From: Euptelea pleiosperma
Lineage: Eukaryota > Streptophyta > Magnoliopsida > Ranunculales > Eupteleaceae
Reading direction: 5' to 3'
Assembly (NCBI GenBank): GCA_035048495.1
Contig: CM068540.1
Location: 4,448,829-4,512,828 of the forward strand
Length of the DNA: 64,000 nucleotides
Shown: positions 36,621 to 46,910 of the stretch, one piece after another
How positions within the stretch are numbered: position 1 is the stretch's first letter
How the letters are laid out: every line of letters begins with the position of its first letter
Notes under the pieces: model-generated
Seen by the model: the letters and a program-made list of their open reading frames with translations, nothing else
What the model was told of the DNA's origin: nothing
The model's database searches: none
Translations under genes and position numbers: made by a program

Positions 36621-38649
36621 ACTTCCGCTTGGAGTGTTCTGGAAAGGGTTTCCGCACAAAGGATGAAAAGATAGGGTGTCACCTTGTCTAATACCTCTGG
36701 TGGGCATGATAAGTTCATAGGGGGCACCGTTGATGAGGATGGATAAGGAAGTAGTTGTGACATTCCATGACAAGATCCACCCATTTTTGGCAGAACCCCA
36801 GTCTTTCGAGAACCGCCTTAATGAATGGCCATTCAAGCCTATCATAAGCTTTTTCCATGTCAAGTTTGATGCCCATCCATCCTGTAGCTCCCTTTTTTGC
36901 TTTTGAAAGTATTCACAATTTTGTGAGCTATGAGGATGTTGTCGGAGATTTGTTTGTTGGCCACGAAAGCCCCTTGAAAAGGAGAGATCATGCTGTGTAT
37001 GATAGGTCTCAGCCTATTCACAATGATTCTAGACATAACCTTGTAGGAGACGTTGCAAAGGCTGATAGGTCTGAAATGGTGAGCATTCTTTGGGGATTGG
37101 GTTTTGGGAATAAGGGTGATGAAAGTTTTGTTTATTTCTTTGAGGAGGTGGCTTGAGTCGAAGAAGTTTTGCACCATATCGATCAGACTCTTGCCCATGG
37201 TCTCCCAATAGTTTTGGAAAAAGAAGGTCTGAAGGCCGTCTGGCCCAGGGGCTTTGAGGGGTTGCATTTCAAACAGGGCTGCTTTGTTTTGTTCCTCAGT
37301 GACTGATGTGAGGGATTCAGAGAGGAATTGGTTGATCTCAAAGGACCCCTGGGTCAAGAATCGTGTCAAAAAGTGGGAATGTCAGATCTCTTTGATCTCT
37401 ACTAGAGAGTCGCACCATGAACCAATTTCATTCTTGAATTTGACAATACGGTTCCTATGTCGTCTCACAATAGTCAAAGTGTGGAAGAATTTAGTGTTTC
37501 TATCACCCAGCTTGAGCCCTAGGTCCCTGGATTTCTGCGCCCAAAGGATCTCTTCACAGCTCATAAGATGTTGAAGTGCTGCGAGGGTATCATTCTCAAG
37601 AGAAGCTAGATGTTTATCGGTCGGCTGGAGGAATCTATCATTTTGGATCATGGCCAGCTTAGTTTTGAGTGCCTTGATGTTGTTAGGTACATTTCTGAAG
37701 GACCTCTTGTTCCATTCTTTTGCTAAGTATTTTAGTTTTTCACATTTTCTCATCAATTTGTAGGCTTTGGACCCATAAACATCAGAGTTCCAAGCCTCCT
37801 CTACCACCTTGCTAAAGTCTTCTTGTAGGGTCCACATTGCTTCAAACCTGAACGGTTTACATTTTGACAATGTGGGAACTTTAGTGCGGAGGATCAATGG
37901 GGCGTGATCAGACCCGATACATGGGAGGTGAGTTAGATTGGCCTCTGGGAAGAGGATCCTCCAGTCCGGGTAAACCATAGCTCCATCGATTCTCTCAAAA
38001 CTTGCCGCTTGCCCAGTTCTTTTGTTTGTCCAAGTGAAAGGAATACCTGTGAAGTGGATGTCTAGAAGATCACAGTCGTTGATGCGCTCCTAGAACGGTC
38101 GAGTTTGAGAAGGTTTGGGCCTGCATCCTCCTGCTTTGTCCTCTGCTCCTAGCACAGGATTGAAGTCGCCCATTGTTAGCCAAGGGCCGTTGATGGACGC
38201 TGCTATGCTTCTCATCTGTCTCCAGATAAACTCCGTATCCTTCCAATGTGGGCTGTGGTAGATTGCCGTGAATAGCCAGTTTTGTGTATGCTCAGGGTCC
38301 CAGATCGAGGCGTGGATGAGTCGTTCGATGATGTCGATTTTGAAGTCTCCCTCTTTCCACATCATCCACATTCCTCCTGCAAGACCTATCGGCTCCACCA
38401 TAAAGAAGTTCTGAAACCCCAACTTCCTGATGATTTTTCCAGCTCTAATTTGGTTGATGTTGGTTTCCATGAGGACTATCACATCTGGTCGGTGCTCGAA
38501 GCATAGGTTCTTTATTTGGCCTGAGAGAGGGCCCTTTCCTTCCCGCTCCCCTAACGTTCCATGTGAGTACTTTCATCATCATCATCATCAGTTGGTTTTT
38601 CTTTCTGCCCTTTGAGGCATTCCAGGGGCTGAGCCAACCCTTTCTATTC
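36621..38649 (-). pseudogene. LINE (plant L1 type) ORF2, 5' half: endonuclease and reverse transcriptase
   Basis: On the minus strand the ORF2 start reads MKVLTWNVRGAGRKG (from about 38574), the canonical start of the apurinic-type endonuclease domain. It continues VIVLMETNINQIRAGK, PWLTMGDFNPVLGAEDKAGG (about 38200-38130) and LTHLPCIGSDHAPLILRTKV (about 37940-37880), then the RT domain with MQPLKAPGPDGLQTFFFQNY, HHFRPISLCNVSYKVMSRII, PFQGAFVANKQISDNILIAH (37260-36930) and INGAPYELIMPTRGIRQGDT (about 36740-36680). Frameshifts, for example near 38525, 38100, 37380 and 36860, break the frame. ORF1 is absent, so the copy is 5'-truncated just above ORF2. The right TSD copy begins at 38650 (gtcatggtgcatgtggtggt) and matches 30954-30975 except for a 2-base difference. 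Confidence 0.92.
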
Positions 38650-38849
38650 GTCATGGTGCATGTGGTGGTGTCATTTCTTTATTTGTCAAGTGCACTCTTA
38701 AAAAAATTAATATTTGCATGTAACTCCAGGTACAATTTTGACAAATGACAAAATAACACCACCATGCACCATGACAACGTCCATGGATCCTGGACCATAT
38801 GATCATTACTCTTTAACTATGGGGACATAACATGCGATGCACATGCACC

Positions 38850-39350
38850 TTACACGTGGTACACTATTGGAGACCATTGACTATATGGATGTTTGGCTCA
38901 TCCTTAACAAAAATCAGCCTGATTAGTGATTTCGAAGCATTCGATTGGAATCAAATGCTTAGAAACTTAAAACTGATTTGCACTTTAACTCATGTAATTT
39001 TGGCCAATGACAAAACGACACCACCATGCACTATGATTGCATTGATGGACACCACGTGGCACATTCTTATAAATCGTTGACCGTATGGACATTTGACCCA
39101 ACTCTAGATATACCTACAGGCTAAAAATCAGCTTGATTAGTGATTTCTAAGCGATTGATTGGAGCCATTTTCATGAGTTGATTTTTAATTGTGACTTTGA
39201 GCATTATTTGAGGTACAAAGATCCAAAGGTTTGAAATCACTAATCAGGCTGATTTTTGGTATGAAGGCCCGTCCACCTAGGGATGGGCCAAACATCCATA
39301 TGGTCAGCGATCTATAAGAGTGTTCCACTTTGCTTATACTGTGGTCCGGA
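38850..39350. mobile_element. GCCACGTGGC MITE family, one partial plus one near-complete copy
   Basis: A partial copy (about 38855-38960) has CACGTGGTACACTATTGGAG and AATCAGCCTGATTAGTGATT. A fuller copy (about 39045-39345) has CACCACGTGGCACATTCTTA, CGTTGACCGTATGG, TTTGAAATCACTAATCAGGC and CAAACATCCATATGGTCAGC in the family order. Confidence 0.65.
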
Positions 39351-39615
39351 CCCAGCAAACATCTACTTGCGTATTAGTGAAATATTTAATTTAATAATGA
39401 CAGTCAACTAATAGGTGCCTAGGTGAGTACGTTAGGGACACTTAACGTTTTTTTATTTTTTTATTTGGTGGAGAATGACATTTAAAAAATAATAGTTACC
39501 TATGTGTATTTGATAGACAAGTAATAGCAAATGGTTGTCCAACCCTAGTTTTGGCTTTATAATAACCAGGGGGACGCCACGTGCGATGCATGTGCACCTT
39601 AAAAGGCTCAAGCTC

Positions 39616-39984
39616 CAGTTACCGCCCTAAAATGACAGGCTCGTGTTACATGACACAATATGAGCCACGAGGTACACTCTTAGAGGACTCTGACCGTATG
39701 GATGTTGACCAATCCCTAAGGGACCTACAAACAAAAAATCAGCCTGATTAGTGGAGGCGTTGGATTGGATTTATTTTCATGGGTTGATCTGAACTGTGGG
39801 AATTTGAGTAATATTTGAGGTACAAAGATCCAACGCCTAGAATTCACTAATCAGGCTGATTTTTGGTTTTTAGGTCCACCTAGGGATTGTCCAAACATCC
39901 ATACGGTCAGAGTTCTATAAGAGTGTGCCACGTGGCTCATATTGTGTCTCGTAACGGGAGCCTGTCATTTTAGGGTGATAACTG
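39616..39984. mobile_element. GCCACGTGGC foldback MITE, best-preserved copy (369 bp)
   Basis: Left end CAGTTACCGCCCTAAAATGA and right end TCATTTTAGGGTGATAACTG are inverted complements with two differences. The pairing continues through CAGGCTC, ACACAATATGAGCCACG and the CCGTATGGATGTT and AAATCAGCCTGATTAGTG blocks, so nearly the whole element can fold. No clear TSD was seen (TCAAGCTC versus AGGCCCGA). Confidence 0.85.
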
Positions 39985-40165
39985 AGGCCCGACCCTTTTT
40001 AAAATAACGTAGCGGGGTTTTAAGTTACTGTTATAACTTATAACGATCGTTGTGATTTTTAAACCATGGTCAAAACTCACTCCTAAGAGCAAGGCCGTCT
40101 CGATACAAGTTGAGGCCTAAGGTGAAAATTCTATATAAGGCCTTTTTTTTATAGGTCCAGGCTCC

Positions 40166-40353
40166 AAGGACCCCCACCTTTTGACCCCCTCTCAGGAGTT
40201 GCGTGCTTGGCCGTGGATTTCATGAATTCAATGGTGGTTGAGCCCTGGCAAAAAGTGAAAGCCATCTTAGCGTTATCAACCACTGTTGGATTCTTGACAT
40301 CCACGGCTGAGCACACGACTTCCGAGAGGGGTCAAAAAAGAGGGTCTCCTAAG
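40166..40353. mobile_element. Foldback MITE related to 29904-30100
   Basis: Left arm GACCCCCTCTCAGGAGTTGC pairs with right arm AAGTCGTGTGC/GACCCCTCTC read in complement. The next blocks, GGCCGTGGATTTC..GAATTCAATGGTGGTTGA and TCAACCACTGTTGGATTC..GACATCCACGGC, also pair. These inner blocks are shared with 29904-30100. Confidence 0.7.
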
Positions 40354-40901
40354 CCCCGAACCTTTGTTATAATTAATATATATGGTATTAATTAAAAAAA
40401 ATTAAAGTCTCTACATTATTGGAAATCTTTATAAAAAATTAATAATAAAAAACTATGGAAAAAAGTCGATGACTCCTGGTGCAGTCGATGCAGAGGACTC
40501 TCGTGGCTCTACATAGATCATTTTTTGGGCCTAATGATTGCATGGATGTTCAGCCCACCTATTGGTGGATAAGCACACTAAAAACAGCTTGATTGATGAT
40601 TTCTTGCATTGGATTTACTACCAAAAACACATCCTTGAATCCAACGATTAGAATTATGTCCTAAGAAGTACTAAAATCTACTGCTAGAGATAATCAATCA
40701 GGTTGTTTTTTGGTTTATACATCCAATAACGGGTGGGCTAAAAGTCCATGTGGTTAGTGGGACCTGGGCTGGGGGCCTCTCTCACCAAGGGGCCTTAGAG
40801 CCGGCCCTGCCTAGGAGCTGGCCGTTGTCTAGGAGAATACCTTCGATGTCCAATCTTTCCCTCAAAAGTGCCACGTGGCACACTCTTTGAGTCTACCAAA
40901 C
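40354..40901. repeat. Diverged MITE remnants
   Basis: Family motifs such as GATTGCATGGATGTTCAGCC (about 40537) and AATCAGGTTGTTTTTTGG (about 40706) occur in inverted order around a centre near 40620. A GTGCCACGTGGCACACTCTT motif at about 40868-40888 is the usual family end. Bounds are not fixed. Confidence 0.45.
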
Positions 40902-41197
40902 CAAGGTTTAAGGGGCCATTAGAATGGTACGGGGGGTTTTACTGTTTTTCCCGTTATAAACGGATTGTAACGCACGGGCCAAAAAAATGGAAAAAAAAGA
41001 CGCTTAAATTCAAAATTTATAATGGAAAATAACGGACGTGTTTTTTTAACAATTTTTTTTTAGAAAATAATGGTCGTTATAACGGAAAATAACAGCCATT
41101 ATAATAAAAATAAACGTTATTTTTTGAGAGTTAAAATGTTACATAACATAACGGGAGAGGTCGGAATCCGTTATAATGGCCGTTATTTTAATTCATT
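40902..41197. mobile_element. hAT-type MITE, CAAGGTTTAAA family (296 bp, right end eroded)
   Basis: The left end CAAGGTTTAAGG and interior CCGTTATAA, TAACGGACG and AATGGCCGTTATTTTAA motifs match the family. Flanks TACCAAAC (40894-40901) and TACCAACC (41198-41205) agree at 7 of 8 positions. Confidence 0.7.
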
Positions 41198-41715
41198 TAC
41201 CAACCTATGGACGTTTGGCACACTATTGGTGACTTCTAGCTATTGGATTGGAGAATTTTTCATGGGTGATTTCTAGTCGTTAGATATTAGCATTTTTCAG
41301 ACATTTGAATCCACCATAGAAATCACCAATCAGGTTGATTGTTTGTGTATACGTTTAGTGGGCCCAAACGAGTATGACATTTTTGGAGGGAGGTGGACAT
41401 CAGAGTTTTTTCTTGTAGTCTAGGGTAAAAAGTTTTATTGTCTAGTAGATGACCAAAGTTTAATCCCATGGACCAAAAAATGCCACGTTTCAAACCCGCC
41501 AACCAGAAATGTTTCGCCCACCTCTAGCTGAACCTTCACAACAAAAATCAGTTTGATTGGTGATTTCTAGATGTCGTGTTCAAGTATTTTTCATCATGAG
41601 ATTCATGAACTAACCCATAGGTGGGTTCCAAGTCCATGTTGAAGAAATGCCCGAACCCAATGGATAGAAATCACCAATCAAGCTGATTTTTGGCATGTAG
41701 GTTCACAAAAGGGTA

Positions 41716-42545
41716 GGCAAACGGCTTTTAGCGACGGCCATGGCTGGGCTGGACCTCGGTAAAAGTTTCATAGTTAATTAATTAAAGGTATTAGTGACAG
41801 TCACACTAGAACTGGCCGTCGCTAAAAATGTTTTTTCTTGTGTAAAAATGGTGGGAGATATTATATTACATACAGACGGCCATTGACCCTTGCGCGCTCA
41901 CTTTTACTGATGGCCGTTAGAGTGGCTAGCACTATGGGTGTGCCTTTTATCGATGGCCATTGGAGTGGCTGTTGCTATAGGTGGCTTTTAATGGCCATCG
42001 TTATATGTGCAGCTTTTACCGACGACCATTAGAGTGGCCGTCGCCAAGGTTTAAAAAACGGCCATTATAACGAAAATAACGGCCGTTATAACGGATTCGG
42101 ACCTACCTCGTTACGTTATGGACCGTAAAACGCCCAGAAAATAATGGCCTTTATAACGAAAATAACGGCCAGAAAATAATGACCGTTATTTTCTGAAAAA
42201 TTTTGTGAAAAAAAAATGGCCGTTATTTTCGTTTTTTTTTTTTCTCTCGTTATTTTCTGTTATTTTTCAGTTATATTCCATTTTTTTCCGTTATTTTTCA
42301 TTTTTGAAAATTTGAAATTCAAACTTTAAAATTTAAAATTTATATTTCAGAGCCATTTTTTTCCGTTATTTCCGTTATTTTCCCTTATTTCCAATATATT
42401 CCTTTATTTTCTCTTTTTTCCATTTTTGCCCCTGAGTATTTTTTTTCTAGTTATAATGGAAAAAACAGTAACGCCCCCAGTCCGTTATACCGTTATAACG
42501 GTCCCCTTTAAACCTTGGCCGTCGCTATAGGTGTTTTTCCTTTTT
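41716..42545. mobile_element. CACTA-like fragment with GCGACGGCC subterminal repeats
   Basis: Repeated motifs in both orientations: TTTTAGCGACGGCCATGG, CTGGCCGTCGCTAAAAATG, GATGGCCATTGGAGTGGC, CGACCATTAGAGTGGCCGTC. The TTTTTTCTTGTGTA at about 41830-41843 resembles the reverse of a CACTACAAGAAAAAA end. A hAT MITE is inserted at 42045-42517. No transposase sequence was seen; the class call is tentative. Confidence 0.45.
42045..42517. mobile_element. hAT-type MITE, CAAGGTTTAAA family (473 bp)
   Basis: Exact ends CAAGGTTTAAA and TTTAAACCTTG are flanked by the perfect 8-bp TSD GCCGTCGC (42037-42044 and 42518-42525). The interior matches the 5198-5613 copy block by block (ACGGCCGTTATAACG, TTTTTGCCCCTGAG, CCCCCAGTCCGTTAT). 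It interrupts the CACTA-like repeats. Confidence 0.95.
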
Positions 42546-42645
42546 TCAGCATATGATTTTCATTTGAAAATAATAATTTTGGCCAAAAGCCTAGAAAAAA
42601 TAATATGAACCTGCAATAGATTAAATCAAATGTAAACTAGATTAA

Positions 42646-42870
42646 GGGCCTGTTTGGTACATGAGAAAAAGAGTTCCAATGGCGAATATTTAGCCGGACG
42701 AATATTATCTTGGCTAAATATTTGAGAATGTTAATATTTAACAACGTTTGGTACGTATATTAGCTAGCTTCATTTTCTTTCAATTTGTGTGGGTCCCACA
42801 TATTAAAATAAGTCAAATATGGGTTAAGCGAGTGTGAGACCCATGTATTAGGTCAAATGATGAAATACTA
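42646..42870. mobile_element. Truncated PIF/Harbinger MITE related to 26014-26510
   Basis: It begins TAA plus GGGCCTGTTTGGTACATGAG and follows the 26014 copy through GCGAATATTTAGCC, AACGTTTGGTACGT, TTCATTTTCTTTCAATTTG and GGGTCCCACATAT. Similarity ends near 42870 and no right end was found. Confidence 0.7.
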
Positions 42871-42984
42871 TATAACTTTTCTTTTCCAAGTATATGATGA
42901 AATTAACATAAGAAAACATGAAAATGGTATACCCTATAGTTTTTCCATCGTGGATATCATGCAGGACAAGGATGTTTATCTCAT

Positions 42985-43830
42985 ATCAACCAATAAAAAG
43001 ACACCAATCCTGGAAATAGAAGTCCAAGAATCGGAAGTTTCTTCTCCCCCTTAAAACTTCTAATTCACGGAAAATCACGGAATTGCAAATATAATTCCTG
43101 GAATTCGAGCCTCCCAAACACAGAGATTTGTGATTAATCACAAATCCAAATCCGGCTCAATTCAGGGTTACCAAACCGACCCGAATAGTAAATTAGCATA
43201 GAATGCTTTGCCATTTCCCTTGCCCATTTCTCAAAGGACATAAATCGATGCTATATCATAAGATCCATATAAAAAAACAAGGGGACACAAAAGTAACACA
43301 TTTTGCCATTAAATGCAACATTCAAACAAAAGGAATACCAGATTTGCGGTAGGGTCCACTACAGACAGTGGCGGATCCAGGAAGGGCAGCCCCCCCTCAA
43401 CTATGAAATTCTTTAAAAAAACACAAAAACTTACTTCTCCTATAGTGCCATTTTCCTTTGGTTTGCCCCCCTGGTTTTTTATTTTTGCGATATAACCCCT
43501 CTTGAACAATTTTTTTTTGATTTTGCCCCCCTTGATCAAAATCCTAGCTCCACCACTGATTACAGATGATGGACGTTATCTCCGTCATATACTGTCATTT
43601 ACAGTATATATGATGTGGGAGTAAAATGACCTTAATTTATAAAAAAAAAAAGGGCTTTTAGCCCAAAAAAAATCTAAAAAGAGTAAACCTTAGGCTAAAA
43701 CAACTGTTTTTGAAACAATTCCCTCGTCGTACTAATTTTTGGTTTTGTGGCCCTTTTATCCCTTTACGTCTTTCCAAGCGTTATATGAGGGGACTTTCCT
43801 CGTCAGACTCAAACAAGCATTTTTAAAAGA
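42985..43830. repeat. Left copy of an inverted duplication (partner 51140-51765)
   Basis: In order it carries ATCAACCAATAAAA, GGAAGTTTCTTCTCCCC, CCATTTCCCTTGCCCATTTC, TTCAAACAAAAGGAATACCA, GATGATGGACGTTATCTCCG and CCTCATATGAGG-type and AGTCTGACGAGG-type blocks. All of these occur in reverse complement and reverse order at 51140-51765. The copy is longer because a 193-bp hAT element is inserted in it. Confidence 0.85.
43366..43558. mobile_element. hAT-type MITE with CAGTGGCGGA ends (193 bp)
   Basis: Ends CAGTGGCGGATCCAGG and CTAGCTCCACCACTG are flanked by ACTACAGA (43358-43365) and ATTACAGA (43559-43566), 7 of 8 matching. The partner repeat near 51400 has the uninterrupted site (CACTACAGATGATG in complement), confirming the boundaries. 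Relatives start at 52532 and at 61299-61500. Confidence 0.92.
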
Positions 43831-44262
43831 GCGGTCATCACATGGTCCCAGGTGCATGTGGTGCCCACCACCTGTCACCTTTTGATAGCATTGGACACCT
43901 CGGGCTGCTCACTTGTCACTGCTACAAAAATTTTCTCGTCTTTTAATAGCCGAGGTGTCCAACACAATCGAAATGTGCTAGTTGTTGGGCACCGCATGCA
44001 CCTTGAACCATGTGATCACCACAAAATTAAAAAACAAAAAAAATCATCTCTTTCTGCGTAAAACTGTGAACAAAGCCCGTTACAACCCGCAATACGAGCC
44101 ATGTGGCACACTCTTAGTGGATGCTGACCATATGGATGATTGGCCAGTCCCTTGATGTTTTGCAAACATAGTCGGTCTAACCAACATTTCATTGTTGAGT
44201 ATTTTTAAAAAGTAATAAAAAATATATTTAAAATATAAAAGAAGAAAAATAACAAATAATTA
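43831..44262. other. Spacer with MITE traces
   Basis: A fragment of the GCCACGTGGC family (ACGAGCCATGTGGCACACTC, about 44094-44150) is present. No gene was seen; the 69-codon frame at 43852 has no recognised domain. Confidence 0.4.
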
Positions 44263-44485
44263 AGGAAAAGTGACAATTATCTTGGGTAATTACCAAAAAA
44301 AATTAACGTTTTCAACATTTATCACCGAACAGCCAACGACTTTTCAACATTTTCCAGTTTGTTAATTTGGGCACATTTTCGGACATTATTATCCTTACTG
44401 TCAAAACAACTTTTCCATTGCAAAAAGTAAAAAAAGTATACTTATATTTATTGTCAAAAAAACTTTTCCCTTACCAAAGAAAACA

Positions 44486-44835
44486 TCTCCGGTAAGCTTT
44501 CTTCTTCATTTTTTTCCTGTAAGTTTTTTTCATTTGTTTATATGCAGAGATCAAAGATTGTAATACGGTAAGCTTTCTTCATTTTTTCATTTTTTTTCAT
44601 CCGTTTTCTCCTTTACTATCTTTTCTTCATTTCTACCATCCGTTTTCTCATTTTCTAAAGCTTCTCCGGTAAGCTTTCTTCTTCATTTTTTCTCTTGTAA
44701 GCTTTTTTCATTTGTTCATACGCAGAGATCAAAGATTGTAATATGGTAAGCTTTCTTCATTTTATCAATTTTTTTCATCCGTTTTCTCCTTTGCTCTCTT
44801 TTCTATCATCAATTTTCTCTCTTTCTAACATCTAT
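44486..44835. repeat. Tandem duplication, period about 177 bp
   Basis: The unit starting CTCCGGTAAGCTTTCTTCTT and containing CAGAGATCAAAGATTGTAAT occurs at about 44487 and again at about 44663. The second copy runs into the TTTTCTC array. Confidence 0.8.
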
Positions 44836-46310
44836 TTTCTCTATTTCTATCTTCTATTTTTTCCTTTTCTATCATCTATTTTTTAATTTTCCATCATCTC
44901 TTTTACATTTTTTATCGTCTGTTTTCTCCTACTCCGTCGTCTATTTTCTCTTTTTCTATCCGTTTTCTCCTTTGCTCTCTTTTCTCCCTTTTTTATCATC
45001 TGTTTTCTCATTTTCTAACATCTATTTTCTTCGTTTCTATCTTCTTTTTTCTCTTTTTCTATAATCCATTTTCTCCTCTTCTATCATCTCTTTTCACATT
45101 TTCTATCGTCTACTTTGTCGTCTGTTTTCTCCTACTCTGTTGTCTGTTTTCTCTTTTTCTATCATCTGTTTTCTCCTTTACTCTTTTTTCTCCTTTTTTA
45201 TCATCCGTTTTCTTCTTTTCTAATATCTATTTTCTCCATTTCTATCTTCTCCTTTCTCATTTTCTATCATCCATTTTCTCCTTTTCCATCATCTCTTTTC
45301 TCATTTTCTATCGTCTATTTTCTCCTATTTCGTCGTTTGTTTTCTCATACTTTGTCTTCTATTTTCTTCTACTTTGTCGTCTGTTTTCTCTTTTTCTATC
45401 ATCCGTTTTCTCCTTTGCTCTTTTTTCTCCCTTTCTATCATCCGTTTCTCATTTTCTAACATCTATTTTCTTCATTTCTATCTTCTCTTTTCTCATTTTC
45501 TATCATCTATTTTCTCCTTTTCCATCACCTCTTTTCACATTTTCTATCGTCTGTTTTCTCCTACTCCGTCGTCTGTTTTTTCTTACTTTGTCATCTGTTT
45601 TCTCATTTTCTATCATCCATTTTCTCCTTTGCTCGCTTTTCTCTATTTCTATATTCTCTTTTTACCTTTCTATCATCCATTTTCTCCTTTTCCATCATTT
45701 CTTTTCATATTTTCTATCGTTTGTTTTCTCTTATTCCGTCGTTTGTTTTCTCCTACTTTGTCGTCTGTTTTCTCCTATTTCGTCGTCTATTTTCTCTTTT
45801 TCTATCATCCATTTTCTCCTTTGCTCTCTTTTCTCAATTTCTATCATCCGTTTTCTCTTTTTCTAACATCTATTTTCTTCATTTCTATATTCTCTTTTCT
45901 CCATTTTTATCTTCTATTTTCTCATTTTCCATCATCTCTTTTCACATTTTCTATCGTCTGTTTTCTCCTACTCTGTTGTCTGTTTTCTCCTACTTCGTCG
46001 TCTTTTTCTCTTTTTCTATCATTCGTTTTCTCCTTTGCTCTATTTTCTCCCTTTCTATCATCCATTTTCTCTATTTCTAACATCTATTTTCTTTATATCT
46101 ATCTTCTCTTTTCTCATTTTCTATCATCCATTTTCTCCTTTTCCATCATCTCTTTTCACATTTTCTATCGTTTGTTTTCTCCTACTCCATCGTTTGTTTT
46201 CTCTTTTTCTATCATCCATTTTCTCCTTTGCTCTCTTTTCTCCCTTTATATCATCCGTTTTCTCATTTTCTAACATCGATTTTCTCCTTTGCTAACATCT
46301 ATTTTCTCAT
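44790..46310. repeat. Pyrimidine-rich minisatellite (TTTTCTC/ATCATC units)
   Basis: About 1.5 kb made of degenerate units such as TCTATCATCCGTTTTCTCCT, TTGCTCTCTTTTCTC and GTCGTCTGTTTTCTC. Very low A and G on the plus strand makes several frames open, giving long Phe/Ser/Leu/Ile-rich translations (up to 299 codons at 45374-46273) with no domain. These are not treated as genes. Confidence 0.9.
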
Positions 46311-46439
46311 TTTTCATCATATGAGACAATTATTAAACTTGTTAAGAATCACAAGTCATAAAACTTCTTGACAATTATGAATGGATGTTGTCATCTCTAA
46401 TAACAAATAGAGTAATAAGTAACTCTCGATCTATTTACT

Positions 46440-46910
46440 TGTTCTGTTCTAATACATCAATGAAAGGACAAAATCGATGACAAGAGGAAACAGATGATAG
46501 AATAAGAGCAAACTGACGATAGAAGAGAGTCAAGAAGACATACGACATACAAGCAAGACAAAAATAGATGACATACAAAAAGAAAACAGACGACATACGA
46601 GATATATAGACAACACAAAATAGACGATAGACATAGAGAAAACAAATGACATATGAGATATATAGACAACACAAAACAAACGACAGACATAGAGAAAATA
46701 GACGACATACAAGCAATACGAAAATAGACGACATACAACAGACGACATACAAAGAGAAAACAACCGACAGAGAAAGAAAAAACAGATGACATATAAAGAG
46801 AAAACAGACTACACACGAGATATATAAACAACACAAAACATACGACAGACATAGAAAAAATAGACGAAATACAAAGAGAAAATAGACGACATACCTTCCT
46901 CTCATCTTCA
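46440..46910. repeat. Inverted arm of the minisatellite (purine-rich strand)
   Basis: Units such as GAGAAAACAGACGACATAC and AATAGACGACATAC are reverse complements of the GTCGTCTGTTTTCTC units in the left arm. A non-repetitive spacer of about 130 bp (46311-46440) separates the arms. Pyrimidine-rich sequence returns at about 46910-47190. Confidence 0.8.

Larger units (their letters stand above)
30140..38830. repeat. Inverted-repeat host element split by nested insertions
   Basis: Left arm pieces (about 30165-30216 and 30951-30975) and the right arm (about 38735-38810) are inverted complements: AGTAATGATAATATGGTATG and TGGATGTTGTCATGGTGCAT on the left match ATGCACCATGACAACGTCCA and CCATATGATCATTACTC on the right. 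Between the arms lie a hAT element, a LINE and a solo LTR. Removing them leaves a foldback unit of a few hundred bp. Confidence 0.7.

Noticed and set aside
30976..38649. Reading the reverse transcriptase pieces as parts of an integrated pararetrovirus
   Set aside because: Domain order (AP endonuclease, RT, zinc finger, RNase H), poly(A) tail and long TSD are those of a plant L1-type LINE; no coat, movement or protease domain is present.
42857..43054. Possible small protein shared with 51644-51832 (EIEVQ.SEVSSP in both)
   Set aside because: The two sites are copies of one inverted DNA repeat, so similarity is expected without coding; flanking translations do not match.
45115..46295. Long open frames (up to 299 codons) rich in Phe, Ser, Leu and Ile
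   Set aside because: They lie wholly in the TTTTCTC minisatellite, occur in several overlapping frames, and lack any domain; the pyrimidine bias alone removes stop codons.
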